A stretch of 64,000 nt of DNA. Origin: Chaetoderma sp. LZ-2023a. Lineage: Eukaryota; Mollusca; Caudofoveata; Chaetodermatida; Chaetodermatidae. The notes below the pieces were generated by a model. The model worked only from the letters and a program-made list of their open reading frames with translations, ran no database searches and had not been told where the DNA came from. This document shows, piece after piece, positions 1-11,733 of the stretch. The translations under genes were made by a program, and so were the position numbers. Within the stretch, counting starts at the first letter, position 1. Every line of letters starts with the position of its first letter. The stretch is from NCBI GenBank assembly GCA_034401795.1, contig CM067372.1, positions 33,916,351 through 33,980,350 of the forward strand, read 5' to 3'.

Positions 1-105
1 TTAAATATTTACCACTAGAATGACTGGCTCGGTAACCGAGCCAGTCAAATTAGTGGTAAATTTTCAAAAATGCTTTGCTGTCGCCCTGCAGATAGGCAAT
101 GGCTA
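1..105. repeat. Fold-back repeat family B, partial copy at window edge
   Basis: Inverted arms around TGACTGGCTCGGTAACCGAG, with flanking TTACCACT and AGTGGTAAATTTTCAAAAA. The same palindrome recurs seven more times in the window. Confidence 0.8.
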
Positions 106-3084
106 AGTAAAAACTTAATTTTCTTTACCATTACCCCCCATTTAATGGTCAAGGCGACGAAAAAGAATTCTGTGATAAATTTACAAAAATAGTCTTCTAA
201 AATTAAAATATGTTGAAAAATATTTGATAATCAAAATCTTTAATTGATATCTCAAGTAGTATTTTGATCGCTTTGAGGCGCTGTTGACACAATAGGGGTT
301 AAAATCTACCATATGATTATGCATTGCATTTAATACGTCCGAAGATTTGACTGCTGATAATAACAAGGTGCAATGATAGTTCCACTCCAACAAAGAGGCA
401 TGGCTAGAGAGGCCAGCTTTCTTCTGATAATGTCCCAAATAGATCGCTAATGTGTTTGTCCAGTATACTTGTTGAGCTGCTCATCATAAGTGGAATACAA
501 GGCTTAGAGAGGTCAAGCTATATGTTATTTCAGAAACAACATGATGTACATGGTGACTATTTGAATGGCATTAGTGCATGGCTGTTATTATGCATTGTTC
601 AGTGGACAGAGCAAGCTACGTATTATTAAGCACCAGAGATGAATCAATAAAAAGACAATACATCAGTGTCACGCTGACGGTATATATTGGCGAAAATGTT
701 GGCATTTTGCATTTCAAAACGCAAATCTAGATTTCTATCAAGAGTCTTATACCACGGTCACCGTAACATTACGACTTCAAAACCATTGTGCTCCATCCCC
801 TTGATATAAGGAAACACGGTTCCAAGTTTAGTCCCAAAAGGGTGAAGCCATGCGCCGATATATAAGACATGTCGTGCAAAACCAAAAACTTAGCCGCAAA
901 AGATAGACTTCTATAAGGGCACAGTCACCTCATACCCTCAAAAGTAGTGTGCCCCATCCCCTTGATATGAAAGAAGTGTGTGTCCAAATTTAGTCCCAAA
1001 ATGGCGAAGCCATGTCGCGATATAAGACGATATGTCGACCTACACTAAAAACATAACCAGGATTGGACGCAGAGACGGACGGGCGGACTGACGGACGGAC
1101 AGACAGGCAGGCAGAACCCATCGATATATATTGGCGAAAATTTTAATTTTCTGCAATAATGACATTGGAAGTACATAATCACAATATCGCTGCGATATCA
1201 GCTAATTCCAACTGCAGAATTTCTATGTATGGATGAAATATTCCATGTATGGATGGGATATAACGTCCTCACTTGCTACTATGTGCTGTACTACCCATAC
1301 TTGACTTTCATGTTCTCCCTCTCATTCGTGCATCAGCAAACGAATTGGCAAGCTCAGATGATGGTTATGTCCAGCGAAACCATCATACCAGTTCTCCTAA
1401 TCAAAACATAGTGCCGAGGCTTATGACAAGAATACGCTCCCGTTAGCGTAGGAGATCTCGCGAGAACACGAATGCAGTTCTCCGTGAATATTGACGATGC
1501 CCCGCCTATTTCTAGCTAAGCATCGCTTACGTTTAGCTTGTGTTGGGATCGATAACGGGTTCATATACTTTAAACCCTTAATTCCGAGAACCCCATTTTA
1601 ATGTAACTGTACATGTAAGCTATGGTGGCACCCAGTCAAATTAGTTTCAAAATATTCAACGGAATGTTTATTAAATACTAAATCTACACAGACCAACTTT
1701 TTTTCACTGTTGATGACGGGGCTAGATATATCATTCATTGTGCATTTTGATTGTGACGTCAGCCTACATGTTATGTAATTCATTATGACGGCATATATTT
1801 AAGTGGTAGCTGGGATCCATCAATTGATTCAAATAGAAGCACGGCGATTCCCACAGACATGGACATGTGTTCATACACTTTAAATATGTAGGCATTGAAG
1901 TCAGATTTATTCCGCAATGAGATCTATCTTGCACATTTGCGAGTTGCATGCTGTATTATATGCTTTGCGAGCAATTCGATCAGCCATTGAAGATAGAGGG
2001 AGAGATGGTGCTTGGTTTGAGGCTGACCCATACGGTGCAATAACATACCATATACCTTGATTGAAGGTAAATATAGGACGTGAGTGACAATTCTATTATA
2101 TTACTAACGTTCCCTGAGCAGAAATTGCAAAGAAAATCTATTGTAATAAACAGACTCACGAAGATTGTACTAAAGCTCGGCAGGAATCGGTGTCTGGTTT
2201 GAAGATGAATGGGTTGCGGTTTACTTTGCAAAGCCACGAAGCGCAGAGCAGTGTGTATGTGTTTCTACCTAACATCTCTGCCAGAACCACACCCTAGGAT
2301 ATTGGACGGCACCAGCAGAATGTATCTAGCAATCAGTTCTAGCTCAACCACACAACTGCCAAACATATGTTTCAATTTGCTTATTTTCTGAGCGCATAGG
2401 CGTAGGAACCGGGGTCGGGGCAATTTTTTCTCTCCTATAGTGTATGCCCATAGTGCCTCCCCCACCACCTAGGTTTTGGCCCCAACCATAGTTTAGCCTC
2501 CCATGTCAAAGTTCGTACACCACTGGGGTGTGAACCACAAACCATCAGGAAACCCCCAAGAGCGATAAAAGTCGTGAACGCGGCAAAACAGCAAGCTATA
2601 TAGATGCATGTTTAACTCATTAAAGCCGTGTTATTAAAATGATCGCGTACACAGAAACGACAATGGACTCCAGTCAACAAATATGGACATAGACAAAGGG
2701 CATAAACCAAGTCACGAAAAACATAACGAGAGTTACTTCCCATGAAACCTTATGACGCATAGATGTGCTTAACTAAAATGAACAGTTCGTCCTAATTGGA
2801 ACCACAACATGTTATTATAAATAGTACTCCAGATGATCGATAAAAAAACTAAAATATAAAGGACCTATGAAATAAACAACTCATTCACGCCTTTGTATGG
2901 CACATTGTTGATTTACTTAGCATCGTTTGTAGCAATTTGCCACCGCCAATCTTACACATCCAGCAATGGAGTGACGCGACCTCTCGCTTACTTATCAATG
3001 GATCCCTCTATTCGGCCTGAAAAGCTGGTGTGATTGTCGTATTAAATGTTTCAGTGATCCAATCGTTTTATGATTCTTTCTCAG
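106..3084. other. Upstream sequence of the cyclase, probably intronic, without recognisable exons
   Basis: Both strands were read for cyclase, kinase-like and receptor domains and nothing was found. It holds a diverged family A fold-back (about 1503-1800) and a GACGGAC/GACAGGCA simple repeat near 1075-1115. Confidence 0.6.
1503..1800. repeat. Fold-back MITE family A, diverged copy
   Basis: Shares blocks with the family A copies: CCCCGCC..TCTAGCTAAGC, TGTTGGGATCGAT, AAATTAGTTTCAAAATATTC and GTTTATTAAATA, in the same order. Ends are not identifiable. Confidence 0.5.
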
Positions 3085-3208
3085 ATCTGTGGCTGAGCAA
3101 CTGAAGCTTGGAAAGGAGGTGGAGGCTGAGTCGTTTGATTCTGTTACTATCTACTTCAGTGATATCTGTGGATTTACAGCCATGTCTTCTGAGAGCACAC
3201 CTATGCAG
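3085..3208 (+). CDS. Guanylyl cyclase exon with first metal-binding Asp
   Basis: Acceptor TTCTTTCTCAG precedes 3085. The exon opens with one base completing a codon, then reads [20 protein letters not shown] and [19 protein letters not shown]. It ends CAG before an intron starting GTCAAT, a weak donor. Position and phase match the conserved cyclase junction before VVDLLNDLY. Confidence 0.93.
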
Positions 3209-6200
3209 GTCAATATATGTATATGACCAGCACAAATAAGTGCACGTGTGTGTTTTGTGAGACAGTGTGCGTGTGTGCGTGCGTACGAGCGTGCATGTGT
3301 GTTTAGGGTGTCCGATTGTTAGCGGCCTGGTCGTCTCAGTCTGGCTAAGTAGGCAAACATTTTGGTCAGACATTACATAGCTGATGGTGGTACATGGAAC
3401 TGTCACCTGTATTTTATCATCCTAGGCCAATTCCCTAAATTTGGAGGAGTGTGTGTACAGAAACTGTCCAAATGCATCTGATTAAGATGGCTGGGTGGAG
3501 CAACTTATGGCTATTAAAGCTTCACCCAGTCACGTGTATCTGATCTCGGTTTTGAACATCAAATCATAAAAACGGTGCAAAAGCCAATGGACCTGTCCAA
3601 TTTTAGCTATGCCCCGCCCATATCTAGCTAAGCTCCACCCACACATCGATCCTGTTGGGATCAATCGATCCTTGAAGATCGATCCCTGAACTCCCTGACT
3701 ATCAATTTCCATAAAACTATACAGTTAACCTGTTAAATATTTTGAAACTAATTTAACTGGGCGCTGTTTTCTGCCATGGCAGCAACAGCGTCCAGTCATA
3801 TAAGTTTCAAAGTATTAAATAGAATGTTTATTAAACGGTACAGACATACAATTCGTACAACGTGTCGGACTATTTAGCGCTAAAGACGGACTATTTCGAA
3901 TAATATATGACGTCGTGATTATGGCGTCATCCTACACGTCACGTAGTTGATTATGACGTCATATGATGGATGGATAAATTTGGAAAGGTCCATTCCTTGT
4001 TTGCTCTAATACGGGCCATTCAGTAGCCAAACGAGGAAATGTTTACCATCTATAAAACATTAATGCGTATTCCTAAGGATTTCATCAGCCTGATATTGGC
4101 ACCACTACATCACAGTTAATTGGTAGGAATACCTTAGGTCAACACAATTCCAGGAATGAGAGACCTTACGTATCTAGACTGAGCCAACTAGTGCCATCTA
4201 TTTTAGCATACATGAGACCCAGGGTAGATGCCATAGAGCTCCACAAAATATTCCATGGAGTGTATGATAAGCAATTGACATTCTATGCCTATCTATCCCA
4301 TAGACAGAACTATTTCACAGTAAATCCCGCAAAATTTATTCCGATCTCACAAAATAAGATGTAATTGAACCATCATTAGCTTTATTCTAGAATAGACCAG
4401 ACAAGTACTGGGAGAACAAGGAATTCCTTTAATGAGGCTATGGCCCACATTAGAAACGATGAAGACTCAAGAGTAAGGGATGATACCAAGTCTGGTGAAG
4501 AGGTCCTTACGCATGTAGCAGAGTTTATATATGCTACACGTAAAAACCTCCAAGGGCACATCTGAGTACAGGTACATGTCGACACGGGGTGGGCGATGTC
4601 TCAAAGCTAGACGTGTTGTGCTCCAATCTAAGGGGCCTTAGTGACACTAATTACAATTTATCACAGAATGGAAAATGGTTCACTCAATGGGTATTCCGCT
4701 CCTGGAAAGCGAGTAGATCATGATTAACTTTTCATGGTTGAAAGTTACCATTGCCTCCAAGGTTCACATCAATTTGCGAAACCACCTAGTTGATAAACGA
4801 GGACTATCTGACAACCCCAACATTGTTTAACAAGAGGCCATTCAGGCCAGGTGAGCTAATAATAATCATGCACTTTCGTTTGTATTGTAGGTAGTTGACC
4901 TTTTGAATGACCTGTATACGCTGTTTGACTCCATTATTGAAAACTATGACGTGTACAAAGTGGAAACCATAGGAGATGCTTACATGGTAGTCAGTGGTTT
5001 GCCTAAACCTAATGGTATCAATCATGCAGGGGAGATAACATCCATGTCGCTTCATCTTCTCGATGCCATCACTAAATTTCGGATACGTCACAAGCCAGAT
5101 ACAGTGATAGAGCTGCGGATCGGGATACATTCTGGACCGTGTGTGGCGGGTGTGGTCGGATTGAAGATGCCGAGATATTGTTTGTTTGGTGATACCGTGA
5201 ACACATGTTCTCGCATGGAGAGCAATGGAGAAGGTGAGGATCAGAGCTAGTGCGTACTATCCCTTTGAAGAAGAAAGATCAAGCACGAAATCTACTCTAT
5301 GATTTAATAAATAGCCGGGATATCCTGAAACTAAATTCGCCTTGAGCTGTTAGTGTACATGGCAACAACAGGTTGAAGTAATTAATTTCAAAATATTCAA
5401 CAGCTTAACTTTATATGATTGTCTGGAAATTTAACTTCTGTGTCTTTAGATGAAATGACGAAACATTGTTACGGATCAATCCATCCTCATGTTTGATATT
5501 ACTGGAAATGCTTTCATTCACTATACAACAATTCCACTGGACAGTGATGGTCAACATATTAAAGTGGCATTGTACTCTTCAGTGTCCCGTTGTGGAGAAA
5601 GTATATTAGCACATGCACACGTAGTTCATGTATTCACACACGCACACAGGGCCGTATTTAGATATGTGGGGGCCCCAGAGCAAAGAATGAGCGGGTGGGT
5701 CTGGGGGTCCTCCCCCAGAAATTTTGTTACATCTAGGTGCTCTGAGACGGCCAGAGAGTCTACTTTTAGGGTGAATTATGGCGCTTTCTTTCGTTGTAAA
5801 ATTATTTTATTTTGCAAATTTTCATAATTAACATTGTTGCCGAACACCAAACAAGAATTGGGGCCCCACAAATATTAGAATAGAATTATAATGCATGATT
5901 AAGAGTTCTAAACTAATAAAGTTTGCTTTAAATGTCCTATAACTTCCAAAAAAGTGCATTTTTTTTAATGGTGGGCCCCTTGCTTGTGGGGGCCCCGGGG
6001 CTTTTGCCCCGCTTGCCCCCCCCCCTTTAAATACGGCCCTGCACGCACATATAGACATTTTAGTCTGAACACGGCCTGAGAAGTAGCCACGCTGTTTCTC
6101 AAGCCATGTTCGGACTAACAGGCATGTGGCAAACGTGCCAGTAAGATAATATTGAATCAGTAAGGACTTCCTCCTCAGGGCTCGGACACGCTCCTCCTGC

Positions 6201-8950
6201 ACGTGTGTGTAAGGCTAAATTCGGGTTCGTTTCCGAAGTACCCCGCTTACTCCGATCACATATTAGAACGGCCGAGAGTATTATCGGGTAACGGTACCAC
6301 GTGGTAGAAATTCGTATCAGGTGGTACAGATTCTACTCGATTACTCTTGCTTCTAGCGAGAGTAAAAGTGTGCGCATGCGTAGATATGTAAAGAAATCAC
6401 GTGATACTTCCGATCGGGGTACCTCGACAACGAACCGGAATTCAACCTAAATTTCCTCTTAAGTCAAGGTTCCTATAATTTATGTATTCACATAATTATA
6501 ATCCTATGTGTACATTAAATACTAAATAGCAACCAGTGCATGCGCATAAAGATCACGCCATGTGTAGATTATAAACACCTAAAAAATGTAAGTTCACCCA
6601 TACATATAAGCTACAATTTTCTATGGTATATGTTTGTTTGCAATAAAAATTCCCACAGAGCCTTTGCTGAAGGAATATCGCTAATTATGGCCCTAGATGT
6701 GTGCAAATGCCAGTACTAGACTGCTAGTATCTGCACAATCGCGTTTATCAAACCAGAAGAAGGCAATTTCCATTAGTAGTTTGGAAGCCAATTTCCCAGT
6801 GAAACAAGTTGTGAGTAGAATGGGTGTTAGTCCAAATGCGATCAGAAAGTTGCGTAACAAATTCCAGCAGACTGGTGAGGTAAAGGATCAACAGAAATGG
6901 CAGACCAAAGGTCACAACTCCGGGTCAAAATCGTCTCATCACAAACCTGACACTACGAAGGAGAATATTCACAGCAAGGGAGATCAGAGATCAGCTCTAC
7001 GCAGCTTGCAGCTGCTTGACCTGGAGCCAGGAGAGTCAGTGACCAAACGGTGAGGAATCGCTTCCATGGTGCTGGACTATACAGTCGCTGCCTGGTCAAG
7101 AAGGCAGTCATGTTATTGCGTCATAAGGAAACACGTCTTGAACGGGCGAGAAACCACGAACGCTGGACAAGGCAGCAGTGGACAAACGTGCTGTTCGGTG
7201 CTTAGATGCGTGCCTGTCTCCGCCACATTGACGGAAGGAAGCGTGTATGGCGTCGCCGTGGTGAACAAAATTCGCACTGCTGTGTGCAACCTATGACAGC
7301 ATTTGGAGGAGTCAGTGGGATGCTGTGGGCAGGCATCAGTGCAAGAATAAAGACTACCCGCATATCTATCAATAGTAACGTTAATGCCAATCGCTATGTT
7401 GCTGATGTGGTGGAGCCACATGTGTTGCCGTATACTGCTGGCATACGGAGTGGATTTCTTTTCATGGATCTCAATGCTCGTCTATACCACTGAGGAGTTT
7501 TTTTACTACCCATGGTACTGAGAGAATTGTGTGGCCGCCTAACTCTCCAGATCTCAAGCCCATAGAGCATTTGTGGGATCAGTTGAAGCGAGCTGTTTAA
7601 CGTAGAGTGAGGGGTGACATGTATCATGTGTTACAAGAGGAGTGGATGGCTATCCCACAACATCGGGTCACTCGACTCATCAATTAACTATCGTAATGTG
7701 GCACAGAGAAATGGTGGATACACATATTATTAACTGTTAATTCTGTGATCAAATGACTTGCTGTGTGTTTGTTATAATTTGACTGAACGCTCAATGAAAT
7801 CTCTGTTTTATGGTTACCAAAAAATGAAATGAATTGGTAGTGAATAAAATTGGATTTTGCAATTTTTGAAATGGGTCAGTTTTGCATTCAAGGCAGGCTC
7901 ATTCAGGCATGACTCGGCTTGTGAGGAAACAAATTGCACATCTTGTTCCTATAGTCATACTGGTGACCAGAGCGAATTTTCATTGTAATCAGACGTATAT
8001 CTTACAGAATATTAGCCCATATTTAGGGGGGTGGCGGGGGGGGGGGGGGACTTACTTTTTAGGTGTTTATATCACTGGTCCTAGGAGAGTGAGATATGGA
8101 TCTTTGTCTTCCTGTGTCTAGCAGAAAACATAGGAACGCATGCACGCACGGATGTGCGCACGTACACGAATGCATAGACGTAAATAGGAGCATGCTTACA
8201 CGCGCGGGCTTCGCCCGCGCGATTTTCATGGATCACACCCCAAGTTAGGGAATCCTAGTGTAAGTTCCTTAATTGTGTTAAAAATTGAGCCAATTCAGAT
8301 CAGTATTTTTGTTTTACAAACGGGTGCGTGGACACACGCGTGCAAGCATACGCACCCGCACGCGCACGCGCACGTACGCACGCACAAACACGCACGTGCG
8401 CGATTGTTTGCAATATGCTCTTCCCCTTACGGGGCGAGGAAACTAATGCATTGGCTAATTGTTTCAGCTTTGAAGATACACTGTTCACCGCAGACCAAAG
8501 AACTTCTAGATCAGATTAGTGGCTTTCACCTGGAGGAGCGGGGACTTATTACAATGAAGGTAAATTATAGTCTAATTAAAAACTGGTGGCGACCAAGCAT
8601 GATTATAAATCTTCACACGCAAACACACACTCACGCACCCACATACCCACACAGACACTCCACACACCCACGCACCCACACATACACACCATCCACACAT
8701 ACGCGCGCGCGCACACACACACACACACACACAAGCGCAAATACACAGACACGCCACACACATACGCCCCGCACGCACGCGCACACACGCACGAACTTGT
8801 ATGCCCACGCATGCACACACAATCACGTGCATGTACACACACACGCACTCACTCCACACACGCAAGCTCAGACACACCCACACCACACACGCACGCACTC
8901 CACACACACGCACGCACGCACGCACGCACCTGCACGCACGCACGCTCACA

Positions 8951-8994
<44 letters not shown>

Positions 8995-9203
8995 GGCACG
9001 CACGCACCACTACCACCATCCCCACCCCTCCTCGCACACACACACGTGCCTGCCGACACGCAGACGCTCCACACCCACATATGCCCACACACGCACACCT
9101 GCATGCACACACACGCACGCCCACCCGATTGCACACACACACGCACGTACACACACAAACACACATCCACAGGCACACACACGCACACACATGGCCACAT
9201 ACA

Positions 9204-9235
<32 letters not shown>

Positions 9236-10057
9236 CGAACACACACGGCCACATACGCACGCACGCACACATCCTCAGGTACATACACGTACGCACATGG
9301 TCACACACACGCACGCACGCACGCACGCACGCACACAGACACACCAAACATGCACGCTCCAAACATGCCCAAACACACACTCGCATGCACACACTCCCAC
9401 ACATCACACCCGCACGCGCACACAGACACACACACGCACGCACGCACGCACCACACACGAGTGAATTAAAATGTACATAGATTTACGTGCATAACATATA
9501 TTCTTACTATTCCAGGGTAAAGGTGAGATTTGTACCTACTGGGTACTCGGTGAAGACCCAGCCAGATGTGCGCTCCGTCTGTCACAGCAAAAACGGGCAA
9601 ATTGTGAGAACACAGAGCGCCCATGTGTTATGTTGGGACCAGTATCCTCATTTCGTAAACTCGCTAAGCTCTCCAGTGGTTCCACAAGAAGTTTATCTCG
9701 TTATAGCAACCGTAGTAAGGAGCTGGTGTCGGCAGGACTACCACCATCAGTGTTAGAACCAAAGCGTACCCAGAGTGTCCGATATCAAAACCAGCATGTG
9801 CCATGTCACACCAATGTGACACCCCTGACGGAAGTTAGGGATTTGTCTGGATGTCCGTCGCCACGACTCTGGCAGCGGAGTATGTCAGTAAATCGTGTAG
9901 GGATAAATAAACAACAAGGGAGACAACTAACAAATGCGACCAATAATAACTTAGCAGCTGTGCAAAGAGATGATTCTAATGATTCTAGTCCATTGCTAAC
10001 ACAAGCAGCCAAAAATAATGCTATAAAGTTTGACCTGAACATAGAAACCACAAAGCT

Positions 10058-10061
<4 letters not shown>
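3085..10061 (+). CDS. Receptor-type guanylyl cyclase, 3' end of gene (four exons: 3085-3208, 4891-5233, 8468-8559, 9516-10061)
   Basis: The spliced product is most of a class III cyclase catalytic domain plus a 150-residue tail; it would make cGMP from GTP as the cytoplasmic part of a membrane receptor. Seen: FSDICGFT (first metal Asp), [16 protein letters not shown] (second metal Asp, and the Glu that selects guanine), GPCVAGVVG (guanine-binding Cys) and [13 protein letters not shown] (Asn and Arg that stabilise the transition state). The stretch ending [19 protein letters not shown] is typical of receptor cyclases rather than soluble ones. Every intron is GT-AG and the phases agree (0, 1, 0). 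Extracellular, membrane, kinase-like and dimerisation parts must lie upstream of the window; none is visible in 1-3084. The C-terminal tail is Ser/Asn/Gln-rich and looks disordered. Family assignment is certain; the paralogue is not. Confidence 0.95.
3586..3994. repeat. Fold-back MITE family A, full copy
   Basis: Terminal inverted repeats AATGGACCTGTCCAATTT and AAATTTGGAAAGGTCCATT surround an inner palindrome (TTTGAAACTAATTTAACTGG..GCAGCAACAGCG..AAGTTTCAAA). About 0.4 kb, non-coding. It lies in the cyclase intron. Confidence 0.8.
4891..5233 (+). CDS. Guanylyl cyclase exon, catalytic core
   Basis: Acceptor TTGTATTGTAG and donor G/GTGAGG flank 343 bases in phase 0 to 1. It encodes [20 protein letters not shown], the [10 protein letters not shown] motif, the [14 protein letters not shown] loop and [11 protein letters not shown]. 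Most family members have Ala where this protein has the Cys of NTCSR. Confidence 0.96.
5335..5405. repeat. Fold-back MITE family A, central fragment
   Basis: Keeps only the inner palindrome region (GGCAACAACAGG..TTAATTTCAAAATATTCAACAG). Confidence 0.55.
5647..6041. mobile_element. hAT-type MITE with exact 8 bp target duplication
   Basis: Termini CAGGGCCGTATTTA and TAAATACGGCCCTG are perfect inverted repeats. Both sides are flanked by CACGCACA (5639-5646 and 6042-6049). The inside is 395 bp with no transposase; GGGGGCCCC-rich subterminal blocks are partly inverted. An 8 bp duplication with CAG-type ends fits the hAT superfamily (family rule; assignment inferred). Confidence 0.85.
6060..6118. 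repeat. Short hairpin
   Basis: AGTCTGAACACGGCCTGAGA pairs with TCTCAAGCCATGTTCGGACT around a short loop, with few mismatches. Function unknown. Confidence 0.6.
6212..6462. repeat. Fold-back element with diverged terminal inverted repeats
   Basis: The left arm (CTAAATTCGGGTTCGTTTCC, GAAGTACCCCG) is mirrored by the right arm (CGGGGTACCTCGACAACGAA, CCGGAATTCAACC). About 250 bp, no ORF. Confidence 0.55.
6690..7690 (+). pseudogene. Degenerate Tc1/mariner transposase
   Basis: The N-terminal DNA-binding region is readable at 6740-6880 ([20 protein letters not shown] then [18 protein letters not shown]), a helix-turn-helix typical of Tc1 transposases. The C-terminal catalytic region is at about 7520-7690 ([20 protein letters not shown] and [10 protein letters not shown]). 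Several stops and frameshifts separate them, so the copy is dead. I could not find matching terminal repeats. It lies inside the cyclase intron in the same orientation. Confidence 0.85.
8201..8221. repeat. GC-rich perfect hairpin
   Basis: CGCGCGGGC and GCCCGCGCG pair around a TTC loop. It is striking in an AT-rich context; it may be a remnant of a dispersed repeat. Confidence 0.6.
8468..8559 (+). CDS. Guanylyl cyclase exon
   Basis: Acceptor GTTTCAG and donor AAG/GTAAAT flank 92 bases encoding [20 protein letters not shown] and [11 protein letters not shown], the end of the catalytic domain. The reading frame stays open through most of the downstream repeat-filled intron, but homology resumes only at 9516. 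Confidence 0.93.
8615..9462. repeat. CA / GCAC simple repeat filling a cyclase intron
   Basis: Mixed (CA)n, (GCAC)n and variants occupy almost the whole intron 8560-9515. Purine-pyrimidine alternation makes Z-DNA plausible. Open frames on both strands (His/Thr/Arg-rich or Cys/Val/Arg-rich) follow from the repeat and are not genes. Confidence 0.95.
9516..10061 (+). CDS. Guanylyl cyclase last exon and C-terminal tail
   Basis: Acceptor TACTATTCCAG. It begins [20 protein letters not shown], the end of the catalytic fold, and continues as a low-complexity tail with Ser, Asn and Gln runs to TGA at 10059-10061. The stop codon is the first unit of a TGA microsatellite. Confidence 0.93.

Positions 10062-10093
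<32 letters not shown>
10058..10093. repeat. (ATG)12 microsatellite overlapping the cyclase stop codon
   Basis: Twelve ATG units. In the cyclase frame the tract is read as 11 consecutive TGA codons, the first being the stop. Confidence 0.95.
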
Positions 10094-11507
10094 TCGATGA
10101 TGTATTTGATAAAAAAAATATTGCACCTAATCCAGTCAATGCAAATAACATACCTCAAAAGTAGCTTAACCATGTCCACAACTGTGGTGGTGATAAAAAG
10201 AAACCTCAGATCTGGATCAGATCAAATTCTGGATCTATGGATATCTAAAAAACTACTGGTCAACTTTGGGTGTGAGCCATCACTCAAACTCCAGAAAATC
10301 GCAAAGAATCATGAAAATCAAAAAAATTCCAGAAAATTTGAAAAATTTGTGACAAAAACAAAATGATTGTAGTGATTGTGTGAATTTGTGCCACTGACAA
10401 TAGCAAATCAACAGTGCTACGATGCTGCGACAGCACACTTGCCCTGTAAAATGGAGCACTGATTATTACATCATAACATGGACTCAAAGTTGTGCTAGTT
10501 GATATACATTCGCACTTACATATGCTTAATCGTGGCATTGGTTTAAACTAATAAAGCACATTTTGTGCCAAGGGATTGAAAATTAATAACTTTAGCATGT
10601 AACGTCCAATCTTGAATTCTGCTGAAAGGACAACATGGAATTCTTTCCTGATTTCCATAGCCATAGCTGATTGGCTGTTGGTGTACGTCGGCATTCTCTC
10701 TATCGCTTGTCTGGCGTGGCTGTGTAGTCACATGTAAAAACGTAGTGCTGTCTGTGTGCTCACAGGGAGTACGTCAGTCAGTTTCAAACCAACATGCCAC
10801 CGACTGCATCTCAGCAGCTATGCTCAATGATAAATCAGTAAACACACTGTTGACTGTATATCAGCACATGTACTGAATCAGTTTTATATTTAAAGTTTAT
10901 ACATTTAACCCTTTTATTGAATACAAGTTATGTAGATAAAATGACCATCAAATACTTTAGAATTGAACAGTTTAAATATCTTTTGATATAAACTAGATGT
11001 AAGATTTAAGTTGTCACATTTCCCTCAATCCAAACTCTATCTGGTGAGCGAGTTGCACATGCACGCCTATGCTTTCATAGCTTGTGTCAGGTGAGACCTT
11101 AGATAAAACAGATGTCATGTGGACAAAAAAGAAACTGAGATGCTGTCTCATACACTATATAGATAGATGAGACCTTTGATGATATTAGTGCAGGCAGCCA
11201 TTGAAATTATCAAAATACTACTTGCCTTACAGTTGGAAGTAATGTGCCTGTATATAGTTATATATCTTCTATTTCACCAATCTGATATTCATTACCGGCG
11301 GCAAATTCTTTACAGATTGGCTATGATTGTGTTCATTAATTTATTGTAAAAATTGTATTTAAAATTTAATTTGTTACGGTATATATGCGAGAAATTTGAA
11401 CCAAGTTAACATCAATGGCCAGTGTTGAACCTCAGATTAGTTATTCAGAGTACCTGCAGAGCTGATGGCATATGATATAAATGATTTGTGAGAAGCTGCC
11501 AGTAGCG
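10062..11507. other. 3' UTR and intergenic DNA after the cyclase
   Basis: No gene seen. 10185-10370 (GATCTGGATCAGATCAAATT.. GGATCTATGGATATCT) is a dispersed repeat found again at 41775-41975. Confidence 0.6.
10550..10555 (+). terminator. Candidate polyadenylation signal for the guanylyl cyclase
   Basis: AATAAA lies about 490 bases after the cyclase stop. It is the first clear hexamer I see downstream on this strand; cleavage site not established. Confidence 0.45.
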
Positions 11508-11718
11508 TAGTGTTGGGCAGTACGTTATTGTTCTAGAACAAAAGAATTATTGATTCTTTTGTTCTAGAACAAAAGAATCAATAATTCTTTTGTTCTCGAA
11601 CAATGACGTAGAGCTGCACAGGTATTTTTTACTATTGTTCTTTCTGTCGTCCCCACGTTATTGTCTAAGAGAACAATGACGTTCAGCCGGCAGAAAGAAC
11701 AATGACGTACAGCGCTAG
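11508..11718. mobile_element. Small palindromic (MITE-like) element
   Basis: The left end TAGTGTTGGGCAGTACGTTA and right end GAACAATGACGTACAGCGCT A are imperfect inverted repeats. The motif ACGTYATTGTTC recurs several times in both orientations, including a 90 bp near-perfect palindrome at 11521-11610. TAGTGTTGGGC-like ends recall hAT MITEs, but I found no clear target duplication. Confidence 0.6.
11521..11610. repeat. 90 bp near-perfect palindrome
   Basis: The arms meet between 11565 and 11566 (TTCT/AGAA). The central 62 bases are perfectly symmetric, with two mismatches further out. It can form a cruciform with no loop. Confidence 0.9.
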
Positions 11719-11733
11719 AATTAAATTATGCGC

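Noticed and set aside
8275-9480. 401-codon His/Thr-rich ORF and overlapping Cys/Val-rich ORFs on the other strand
   Set aside because: They are read-through of a CA/GCAC repeat. The only real coding part is the 92-base cyclase exon 8468-8559.
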